From contig JAGRLX010000038.1 in NCBI GenBank assembly GCA_020441605.1, forward strand, positions 1-6,002: a stretch of DNA of 6,002 bases, read 5' to 3'. The notes beneath the pieces were generated by a model, which searched no databases, had not been told where the DNA came from, and worked only from the letters and a program-made list of their open reading frames with translations. This DNA comes from Alphaproteobacteria bacterium. Its GTDB lineage: Bacteria; Pseudomonadota; Alphaproteobacteria; Rhizobiales; Aestuariivirgaceae. A program made the position numbers and the translations under genes. Positions 1 to 5,491 of this stretch are shown here, piece by piece; position 1 is the first letter of the stretch; every line of letters starts with the position of its first letter.

Positions 1-499
1 CTATGTGACCAACGGCAACAACCTTTTGAAGGATTCACCGCTTGCGTCGGCCTCGATCGAGGATATCTGCAAGAAGGCCTTCGCCGAAAAGAACGCGGGC
101 CTCGTCAATAACGTGGGCCAGCATTATAATCACATTCACTTCTGGTCTTGGATGAAGCCCAACGGTGGAGGCAAGAAGATCCCCGGCAAGCTCGCGGCAG
201 CGATCGACAGCGATCTCGGCGGTTATGACAAGATGCGCACCGATTTCATCCAAGCGGGTGTCACCCAGTTCGGGTCGGGCTGGTGCTGGATCGCCGTGAA
301 GGATGGCAAGCTGACCATCATGAAGACGCCGAATGGCGAAAACCCCCTCATGCACGGCGCCTCGCCCATTCTCGGTTGCGACGTCTGGGAGCACAGCTAC
401 TACATCGATTACCGGAATCTCCGTCCCAAGTATCTGGAAGCCTTTGTCGACAATCTGGTCAATTGGGACTACGTCGAGGAAATGTATTCCAAGGCCTGA
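1..499 (+). CDS. sodB: Superoxide dismutase, Fe type (5' end cut by window edge)
   Basis: This enzyme converts superoxide to oxygen and hydrogen peroxide in the cytoplasm using one bound metal ion. The reading frame is already open at base 2 (Tyr-Val-Thr-Asn-Gly) and no start codon fits the family, so about 35-40 N-terminal residues, including the first metal-binding His, lie outside the window. Counting from the Val at base 5, the other ligands are visible: His43 in the YNHIHFW motif, and Asp126 and His130 in DVWEHSYYIDY. The GSGWCWIAV segment (90-98) is also typical. Gln39, four residues before His43, sits where Fe-SODs carry their active-site Gln, and the C-terminus (YRNLRPKYLEAFVDNLVNWDYV) is FeSOD-like, so iron is the likely metal. 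Cambialistic use of manganese cannot be excluded. The gene ends just before a strong terminator. Confidence 0.95.
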   Translation, partial: YVTNGNNLLKDSPLASASIEDICKKAFAEKNAGLVNNVGQHYNHIHFWSWMKPNGGGKKIPGKLAAAIDSDLGGYDKMRTDFIQAGVTQFGSGWCWIAVKDGKLTIMKTPNGENPLMHGASPILGCDVWEHSYYIDYRNLRPKYLEAFVDNLVNWDYVEEMYSKA

Positions 500-528
500 C
501 GCCGGGCGATAGGATCAATTCTGGAAGA

Positions 529-554
529 GGGGTGGCGGTGCCGCCCCTTTTTTT
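529..554 (+). terminator. Rho-independent terminator after sodB
   Basis: The arm GGGGTGGC (529-536) pairs with GCCGCCCC (540-547) over 8 bp, including one G-U pair, around a GGT loop. Seven T residues follow (548-554). It lies 30 nt after the sodB stop codon. The next gene starts only 22 nt beyond the T-tract, which leaves no room for a full promoter between them. Confidence 0.85.
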
Positions 555-564
555 AGCATCTGAT

Positions 565-571
565 GGAAGGA
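565..571 (+). promoter_or_regulatory. Ribosome binding site of the M19 dipeptidase gene
   Basis: GGAAGGA lies 5 nt before the ATG at 577. It decides the start: the same frame is open further upstream into sodB, but only this ATG has a good Shine-Dalgarno sequence and gives an N-terminus that begins just before the family's first metal motif. Confidence 0.75.
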
Positions 572-576
572 CCCCC

Positions 577-1629
577 ATGACGACGCCTGCCCCGGTCTTC
601 GACGGACACAACGACGTCCTGCTACGCCTATGGCTGAAAAAGGGCGCCGACCCGGTCGAGTCCTTCGTCAATGGTGACGGACTGGGCCATCTGGACTTGC
701 CGCGCATGGTGAAGGGCGGTTTTGCCGGAGGATTCTTCGCCATCTTTGCTCCGAGCCCGTCCGACCCCGACTGGGTCGATGACGACGACCTCAATCCCCC
801 CTCGACCGGGCCTATTGATCAGCAATCGGCCCTAGCTGCGACGATGGAGATGGCGGCTCTTCTCCTACGCATCGAAGGGCTGTCGCGTGGCCACCTAAAA
901 CTGTGCCGCTCGGCACTGGACGTCAGATCGGCAATGGCCGCGGGCCAAATCGCCGCCATTCTTCACATAGAGGGCGCTGAGGCGATAGATGTTGACCTCC
1001 GGGCGTTGGATGTGCTGCACGCGGCCGGTCTGCGCTCCATCGGTCCGGTTTGGAGCCGGTCGAATATCTTCGGTCACGGGGTTCCGTTCCGCTTTCCTTC
1101 TTCTCCTGATATTGGGCCCGGATTGACCGAGGCCGGGAAGCGGCTCATCCGCCGCTGCAACGAACGCGGCATCCTGATCGACCTGTCACACCTCAACGAG
1201 AAGGGGTTCTGGGATGTGGCGGAAGTCAGCTCCGCCCCCCTGATCGCCACTCATTCCAACGCTCATGCGCTGTGCGCCTCATCGCGCAACCTCACGGACG
1301 ATCAACTCCGGGCCATTGGTCAGTCCGGCGGCATGGTCGGTCTCAACTTCGCCAATGGTTTCCTCCGCGCTGACGGCCGTTGGGCCAGCGAAGAAGGCCT
1401 GGACGCACCGCTTCGCCATCTGGATCACCTGATCCGGCACGCGGGCGAGGACCACGTTGGCTTTGGATCGGACTTTGATGGCGCGAAAATTCCCACTCAG
1501 ATCAATGATGTGACGGGACTTCCGGCGCTTCTCGAAGCAATGCGGCGCGCCGGGTATGGCGAGGCAGTCATTGCCAAGATCACACATGAAAACTGGATTG
1601 CCGCCCTGCACAGAACGTTGGGTGGCTGA
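577..1629 (+). CDS. Dipeptidase, peptidase family M19 (renal/membrane dipeptidase type)
   Basis: This is a zinc-dependent hydrolase of the amidohydrolase-like TIM-barrel fold. Characterised family members cleave dipeptides, some of them D-amino-acid containing. The 350-residue length is normal for bacterial members. The expected binuclear metal site is complete: His11 and Asp13 in DGHND, the bridging Glu132 in HIEGAEAI, His205 in DLSHLN, His226 in ATHSNAHAL, and Asp299 in GFGSDFDG. A C-terminal HENW motif (337-340) matches the usual ENW region. No signal peptide or membrane segment is visible, so it is probably cytoplasmic despite the family name. It follows the sodB terminator closely and may depend on read-through or on a promoter inside the sodB 3' region. 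The exact substrate cannot be read from the sequence. Confidence 0.92.
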   Translation: MTTPAPVFDGHNDVLLRLWLKKGADPVESFVNGDGLGHLDLPRMVKGGFAGGFFAIFAPSPSDPDWVDDDDLNPPSTGPIDQQSALAATMEMAALLLRIEGLSRGHLKLCRSALDVRSAMAAGQIAAILHIEGAEAIDVDLRALDVLHAAGLRSIGPVWSRSNIFGHGVPFRFPSSPDIGPGLTEAGKRLIRRCNERGILIDLSHLNEKGFWDVAEVSSAPLIATHSNAHALCASSRNLTDDQLRAIGQSGGMVGLNFANGFLRADGRWASEEGLDAPLRHLDHLIRHAGEDHVGFGSDFDGAKIPTQINDVTGLPALLEAMRRAGYGEAVIAKITHENWIAALHRTLGG

Positions 1630-1631
1630 TC

Positions 1632-1658
1632 TTCCCAAGGTTTATTAGCAGTGCTAAT
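1632..1658 (+). promoter_or_regulatory. Possible promoter of the HTH-ribBX gene
   Basis: A weak -35-like TTCCCA (1632-1637) is followed by -10-like choices inside the palindrome: GCTAAT at 1653-1658 with a 15-nt spacer, or TAATAA at 1655-1660 with a 17-nt spacer. Either would place the transcription start at or just before the ATG at 1667, giving a leaderless or nearly leaderless mRNA. That would fit the absence of a Shine-Dalgarno sequence there. This is inference from weak matches; alphaproteobacterial promoters vary. Confidence 0.3.
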
Positions 1659-1660
1659 AA
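1642..1660. promoter_or_regulatory. Perfect 19-bp palindrome, likely operator of the HTH-ribBX gene
   Basis: TTATTAGCA (1642-1650), a central G (1651) and TGCTAATAA (1652-1660) form a perfect inverted repeat with 9-bp arms. It is markedly AT-rich in a GC-rich region and ends 6 nt before the start codon of a gene whose product begins with a Cro-like DNA-binding domain. Size and symmetry fit a dimeric Cro/XRE-family operator overlapping the core promoter. That the fused HTH domain binds it is inferred. Confidence 0.65.
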
Positions 1661-1666
1661 GTCTTC

Positions 1667-2947
1667 ATGAAATTGGCTGAGTGGCTCAATAATAGTCGTA
1701 CATCGCAATCGGAGCTGGCTCGCCGCATCGGCGTCACCCAGGGCCGGATATCTCAGCTTGTCAAAGGGGCACTCCCGTCGCTTGAACTGGCGATGAAGAT
1801 TGCCGCCGCCACCGGAAACAGGGTCAGGCCTGAAGAATTTGGAGTGTTGGACATGACGGACGCAGAGAAGCTCGACAGCGTGGAAGAGGCAGTCAAGGCC
1901 ATCGCCAATGGCGAGATGGTGGTCGTTGTCGACGATGACGATCGCGAAAACGAGGGCGACCTGATTGCCGCGGCCAGCAAGATCACTCCTGAACAGATGG
2001 CCATCATGGTGCGTCATGGTACCGGCATCGTGTGCCTGCCGATTACCGCGGAGGATGCCAAGCGTCTGAAACTCGACCCCATGGTCGCCCTCAACGATGC
2101 GCCGATGGGCACCGCCTTCACAGTCTCGATCGACTACAAGGAAGGGCTGAACACCGGCATTTCTGCCAAGGAGCGGGCGGCAACGGCCCATGCGCTCGCC
2201 AATCGCAACGTGGTCGCGGATGACTTCGTGCGGCCTGGCCACATGTTCCCGCTGGTGGCCAAGTCTGGCGGTGTATTGATGCGCTCGGGCCATACCGAGG
2301 CGGCGGTAGACCTGGTCAGGCTTGCCGGCTTGCATCCTGCCGGCGTCATCTGCGAACTGGTGAACGACGATGGCACGGTCAAGCGCGGACCGCAGGTTCT
2401 CGCCTTTGCCCGGGAGCACGGCTACAAGATCATTTCGGTGGCGGATCTTATCGCTTACCGGCAGCGCCGGGAACGGCTTGTCGAGCAGAAGTCGCGGTTC
2501 GAGGTGCAGACGGTGATCGGGCCTGCGCAGGGCTATGCCTATGTCACACCTTTTGACGAAGTGGAGCAACTGGCGCTGGTCTTCGGAGACGTGACGGACG
2601 GAAAAGACGTTCCCGTTCGGCTCCACCGTGAGAACGTGCTCGATGACGTCTTCGGCAACCGCCAAACGCTCACTGCGGTCTTTGACATCTTCAAGTGCGA
2701 GGGGCGAGGCGTCCTCGTCTATCTGCAGGAAGGAACGGCCGGTGTGCCGGCTGGGCAATTGGCGTCCGAGAAATCCGGAAGTTCCGCGCAACGTGCCCAG
2801 ACGTGGCGTGATGTCGGTCTCGGCGCGCAGATCCTTCGCGATCTCAATATCACTTCCATCCGGTTGATCTCCTCGAGCCAGCGGCACTATGTCGGCTTGT
2901 CCGGTTTCGGCATCGAAATCGCCGAGACCGTGCGGATCGAAGGATAG
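1667..2947 (+). CDS. ribB: HTH-fused 3,4-dihydroxy-2-butanone 4-phosphate synthase with degenerate GTP cyclohydrolase II domain (RibBX type)
   Basis: The DHBP synthase domain converts ribulose 5-phosphate to formate and 3,4-dihydroxy-2-butanone 4-phosphate, the four-carbon precursor of riboflavin. Three regions are seen. Residues 1-62 form a Cro/YdaS-like domain with a helix-turn-helix near 14-34 (SELARRIGVTQGRISQL). Residues 63-270 are RibB, with the acidic metal/substrate loop DDDDRENEGDL (89-99), HGTG (117-120), TGISAKERA (163-171), RPGHMFPL (189-196), RSGHTEAAVD (206-215) and CELVNDDGT (229-237). Residues 275-426 resemble RibA, but the three zinc Cys positions align with Asn323, Thr334 and Thr336, and the EGRGIGL motif reads EGTAGVP (355-361). 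GTP cyclohydrolase activity is therefore not expected, and a separate ribA should exist. The ATG at 1667 has no Shine-Dalgarno sequence; an internal ATG at 1853 (Met63) has one. The upstream palindrome suggests autoregulation. Confidence 0.93.
   Translation: MKLAEWLNNSRTSQSELARRIGVTQGRISQLVKGALPSLELAMKIAAATGNRVRPEEFGVLDMTDAEKLDSVEEAVKAIANGEMVVVVDDDDRENEGDLIAAASKITPEQMAIMVRHGTGIVCLPITAEDAKRLKLDPMVALNDAPMGTAFTVSIDYKEGLNTGISAKERAATAHALANRNVVADDFVRPGHMFPLVAKSGGVLMRSGHTEAAVDLVRLAGLHPAGVICELVNDDGTVKRGPQVLAFAREHGYKIISVADLIAYRQRRERLVEQKSRFEVQTVIGPAQGYAYVTPFDEVEQLALVFGDVTDGKDVPVRLHRENVLDDVFGNRQTLTAVFDIFKCEGRGVLVYLQEGTAGVPAGQLASEKSGSSAQRAQTWRDVGLGAQILRDLNITSIRLISSSQRHYVGLSGFGIEIAETVRIEG
1841..1855 (+). 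promoter_or_regulatory. Internal Shine-Dalgarno and ATG at the RibB domain boundary
   Basis: GGAG (1841-1844) lies 8 nt before an in-frame ATG (1853-1855) that encodes Met63, exactly at the junction between the HTH domain and the RibB domain. The resulting protein (MTDAEKLDSVEEA...) would be a normal-looking RibBX of 364 residues without the DNA-binding part. It may be a second start, or the original start left from before the fusion. Confidence 0.45.
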
Positions 2948-2986
2948 GCCTTCCGGTCCATGCCCTGGCTGGGATAGAGTCATTCC

Positions 2987-3433
2987 ATGCCGCGGCTGAA
3001 ACCCAAAGAAAGAACTGCTGTTCCGGTCATCGGCTGGCGGGAAAGGGTGAGTTTGCCCGCGCTCGGCGTCGGGCTGATCGTTGCCAAGGTCGACACCGGC
3101 GCCCGGACCGCAGCCCTGCATGCGACGGATATCCGGATCCGGAACTACCAGGTCGACTTCATCGTTCCGGTCAACAACCGTCATTATCACTGCCGGCTGC
3201 CGCTGAAGGGCCAGAAGCGGGTCAAGAGTACCAGCGGGCATAGCCAGGTGCGGGCCGTGGTTGAAACCGAAATCAAGATCGGCTTGGACCGCTACGTGAT
3301 CGACATGACCCTCACCGACCGATCCGACATGGGGGTTCCGATGCTTCTGGGCCGGGCCAGCATCACCGGCCGCTATCTGGTCGATGCCGGCAAGTCCTAT
3401 CTTCTCTCACCCAAGAAGCGCCCCGTGCCATGA
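2987..3433 (+). CDS. rimB: RimB-like retropepsin-type protease (PF05618, 'ATP-dependent zinc protease' family)
   Basis: This 148-residue protein matches the small family usually annotated as putative ATP-dependent zinc protease, whose members look like retropepsin aspartic proteases and are often encoded beside rimK. The conserved opening [13 protein letters not shown] (15-27) leads into the catalytic-type motif [12 protein letters not shown] (35-46, with Asp36-Thr37-Gly38). [16 protein letters not shown] stretch (80-94) and the closing MLLGR (119-123), the hydrophobic-hydrophobic-Gly element of retropepsins, follow. No signal peptide is seen. The stop codon overlaps the rimK start by 4 nt, which implies translational coupling. 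Its ATG has only a weak GGGATAGAG ribosome site. A role in trimming or controlling RimK products is inferred from context and from work on Pseudomonas rimABK; the 'zinc' and 'ATP-dependent' labels are not supported by the motifs seen. Confidence 0.85.
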   Translation: MPRLKPKERTAVPVIGWRERVSLPALGVGLIVAKVDTGARTAALHATDIRIRNYQVDFIVPVNNRHYHCRLPLKGQKRVKSTSGHSQVRAVVETEIKIGLDRYVIDMTLTDRSDMGVPMLLGRASITGRYLVDAGKSYLLSPKKRPVP

Positions 3434-4335
3434 AAATCGCACTTCTGACCCGAAATCCGAAGCTTTACTCGCATCAGCGCCTCATGGAGACGGCCAAGGC
3501 GCGCGGCCATGACATCGTCCCCATCGACTATCTCAAATGTTACATGAACATCACGTCCAAGAAGCCGGAACTACGCTACATGGGCGAGAAGCTGACCGGG
3601 TTCGATACCGTCATCCCCAGGATCGCAGCGTCCCACACATATTATGGCCTCGCGGTCTTACGCCAATTCGAGATGATGGGGGTCTACCCGCTCAATGAAT
3701 CGGTGGCGATCGGGCGATCGCGCGACAAGCTCCGGTCATTGCAGATTCTCGCGCGCGACGGTGTCGGCATGCCCGTCACTGCCTTTGCCAACGACACAAG
3801 CCGAACAAACGACGTGCTCGACATCGTAGGCGGTGCCCCGGTGGTCATCAAGCTGCTCGAGGGCACCCAGGGGATCGGTGTCGTCCTCAGCGAAACACCA
3901 AAATCAGCGCGTTCGGTGATCGACGCCTTTCACGGGGCCGACATAGCCATCTTGGCTCAAGAGTTCATCAAGGAGGCAGAAGGCACCGACATTCGAGCCT
4001 TTGTCGTCGGCCGTAGGGTCATTGCCACCATGGAGCGGAAGGGAACCGAGGGCGACTTCCGCTCAAATCTGCATCGGGGCGGAACGGCGCGCGAGGCAAC
4101 ATTGACGCCCGCCGAAAGGGCAACAGCGCTCAAGGCCGCCAAGGCGATGGGTCTGAACGTTGCCGGCGTCGACATGATCCGCTCTAATCGCGGCCCATTG
4201 GTACTGGAGGTCAACTCGTCTCCCGGTCTGGAAGGAATAGAAAAAACCACCGAGACCGACATCGCCGCGTCGATCATCGTCTTTCTCGAGAAGAACGCAA
4301 AGCCGGGCAAGACCCGCACGAAGGGCAAGGGATGA
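3430..4335 (+). CDS. rimK: RimK, ATP-grasp ligase adding glutamate to ribosomal protein S6
   Basis: RimK is an ATP-dependent carboxylate-amine ligase. In E. coli it adds glutamate residues to the C-terminus of ribosomal protein S6 and can also make poly-glutamate. The 301-residue length is standard. The N-terminal preATP-grasp part (1-95) includes [12 protein letters not shown]. The ATP-grasp part shows [11 protein letters not shown] (97-107), the nucleotide-contacting Lys141, the glycine loop EGTQGIGV (144-151), [18 protein letters not shown] (177-194), AGVDM (245-249), and the metal-binding Glu260 and Asn262 in [14 protein letters not shown] short basic Lys/Gly tail (289-301) follows. It is sandwiched by ATGA overlaps between the RimB-like protease and an AstE-type hydrolase, so it is the centre of a three-gene unit. 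Other RimK-like ligases such as LysX, MptN or CofF are less likely given the RimB partner, but the acceptor could differ from S6. Confidence 0.92.
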   Translation: MKIALLTRNPKLYSHQRLMETAKARGHDIVPIDYLKCYMNITSKKPELRYMGEKLTGFDTVIPRIAASHTYYGLAVLRQFEMMGVYPLNESVAIGRSRDKLRSLQILARDGVGMPVTAFANDTSRTNDVLDIVGGAPVVIKLLEGTQGIGVVLSETPKSARSVIDAFHGADIAILAQEFIKEAEGTDIRAFVVGRRVIATMERKGTEGDFRSNLHRGGTAREATLTPAERATALKAAKAMGLNVAGVDMIRSNRGPLVLEVNSSPGLEGIEKTTETDIAASIIVFLEKNAKPGKTRTKGKG

Positions 4336-5354
4336 CTTCTTTCCTCATCGGCGGGGAGACCATAGAACCCGGCGAGCGCCGCACCATTCACCTTCCCGTA
4401 AGCGCCCTGTCCAATCACACGCCTATGACAATACCCGTGCATGTCCTGCATGGCGAAAGGTCCGGGCCAGTCTTCTTCATCTCCGGCTGTGTGCATGGTG
4501 ATGAAATCCAGGGCGTCGAGATCATCCGGCGCATACTGGTCCATCCGTCGCTCACAACACTTGCGGGCACGCTGATCGCGGTTCCGATCGTCAACAGCTT
4601 TGGCTTTCTGAACCATACGCGCTACTTGCCAGACCGTCGCGATCTCAATCGCTCCTTTCCAGGCTCGGACCGGGGGTCGCTCGCGAGCCTGCTCGCAGAC
4701 CTGTTCTTCCGCGAAGTGGTGCTCCGCTGCAGGTTCGGAATAGACCTCCATACCGCGGCCTTGCACCGCACGAATTTTCCCCAGGTTCGAATCGCGCCGG
4801 ACGACCCGGAACTCCTGGGGCTGGCCACCGCCTTTGCACCGCCCGTCATTCTGGTCTCCAAGCTGCGGGAGAAATCGCTGCGCCTGTCGGCGGGCGATGC
4901 TGGCGTGAAGGTACTCCTCTACGAAGGAGGCGAGGCCTTGCGCTTCGACGAACAGGCCATCGATACCGGCGTCAAGGGCTGTCTCCGGGTGATGGAAGCC
5001 GTCGGCATGATCGATGAGGCGCCGCCTCAACCTCCACACCTGTCGCCGGTCATATCGACGGCCAGCACATGGGTGCGCGCGCCGGAGGGCGGCATTCTCC
5101 ACACCGTGCGCCGCACGGGCGATCATGTCGGTCCGAAAGAGGTCATCGGCGTGGTTGCCGATCCACTTGGCGCCCAATCGGTGCCAATTGTCTCCGACGA
5201 CCCCGGGGTGATCATCGGGCGCACCAACTTACCACTGGTCAACAGGGGCGACGCTCTTTTTCACATTGCCAGGTTCAAGCCCAAAGCGGGAACTAAGGCC
5301 AAGGGCAAGCCGGGCGCAGCCGATGCCCTCTTCGATGAGGATGAAATCATCTAG
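4332..5354 (+). CDS. Succinylglutamate desuccinylase/aspartoacylase-family zinc hydrolase (RimK-associated)
   Basis: This 340-residue protein belongs to the AstE/AspA family (M14-like zinc carboxypeptidase fold), which releases acyl groups or amino acids from amide bonds, often next to Glu or Asp. The zinc site is visible: His55 and Glu58 in [11 protein letters not shown], and His140 in DLHTA. The substrate-carboxylate motif [11 protein letters not shown] (101-111) and a likely catalytic Glu198 in LYEGGE are also present. A C-terminal beta-rich domain (about 245-315, [19 protein letters not shown]...) is followed by a Lys/Gly linker and an acidic end, [10 protein letters not shown]. The start overlaps the rimK stop by 4 nt, with AAGGG at 4321-4325 as ribosome site. 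True AstE normally sits in an arginine-degradation operon; here the rimK partner suggests action on glutamate-modified substrates, which is inferred. No gene symbol is assigned. Confidence 0.88.
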   Translation: MTSFLIGGETIEPGERRTIHLPVSALSNHTPMTIPVHVLHGERSGPVFFISGCVHGDEIQGVEIIRRILVHPSLTTLAGTLIAVPIVNSFGFLNHTRYLPDRRDLNRSFPGSDRGSLASLLADLFFREVVLRCRFGIDLHTAALHRTNFPQVRIAPDDPELLGLATAFAPPVILVSKLREKSLRLSAGDAGVKVLLYEGGEALRFDEQAIDTGVKGCLRVMEAVGMIDEAPPQPPHLSPVISTASTWVRAPEGGILHTVRRTGDHVGPKEVIGVVADPLGAQSVPIVSDDPGVIIGRTNLPLVNRGDALFHIARFKPKAGTKAKGKPGAADALFDEDEII

Positions 5355-5491
5355 CTGCAACGGGCGCGCAAGTGAAACCGAATGCGAGCCGATCGGCGCG
5401 CCAGATTCAACTCGACGAGCAGCTTGCGGGCCAATAGGCGATCCAGACCAATCGGCCGATGCCCAACCGCTCCGTCGCAGCAGCCCGTCCG

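Noticed and set aside
553..558. A second TTAGCA half-site just after the sodB terminator, as another HTH-binding site
   Set aside because: There is no matching TGCTAA arm nearby, and a single 6-bp match adjoining the T-tract is expected by chance. No second full palindrome was seen in the window by eye.
283..576. An upstream extension of the dipeptidase frame into the sodB gene
   Set aside because: The added residues do not resemble the family, they overlap sodB and its terminator, and the ATG at 577 has a clear ribosome binding site.
1642..1660. Resemblance of TTAGCA/TGCTAA half-sites to the CIRCE element bound by HrcA
   Set aside because: CIRCE is TTAGCACTC-N9-GAGTGCTAA. This site lacks the CTC/GAG parts and has a 1-nt centre, and no chaperone gene follows.
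1642..1666. The palindrome read as an intrinsic terminator of the dipeptidase gene
   Set aside because: The stem would be AT-rich with a 3-nt loop and is followed by GTCTTC rather than a T-tract. A DNA operator explains it better.
1630..1666. FMN riboswitch (RFN element) upstream of the riboflavin gene
   Set aside because: The gap is only 37 nt, far shorter than an RFN element, and shows none of its conserved helices.
1580..3241. A 553-codon open frame on the minus strand antisense to the ribBX gene
   Set aside because: It lies wholly opposite well-supported genes, is rich in His/Arg/Asp with no recognisable motif, and is the usual mirror frame of a GC-rich coding sequence.
3957..5177. A 406-codon open frame on the minus strand opposite rimK and the zinc hydrolase
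   Set aside because: It has no domain-like pattern and the plus-strand proteins here carry complete catalytic motifs, so this is a shadow frame.
5363..5402. Stem GGCGCGC/GCGCGCC with an inner GCCGATCGGC palindrome, as a bidirectional terminator between the convergent genes
   Set aside because: The loop is 26 nt long and no T-tract follows on either strand. Short GC palindromes are common at this base composition.
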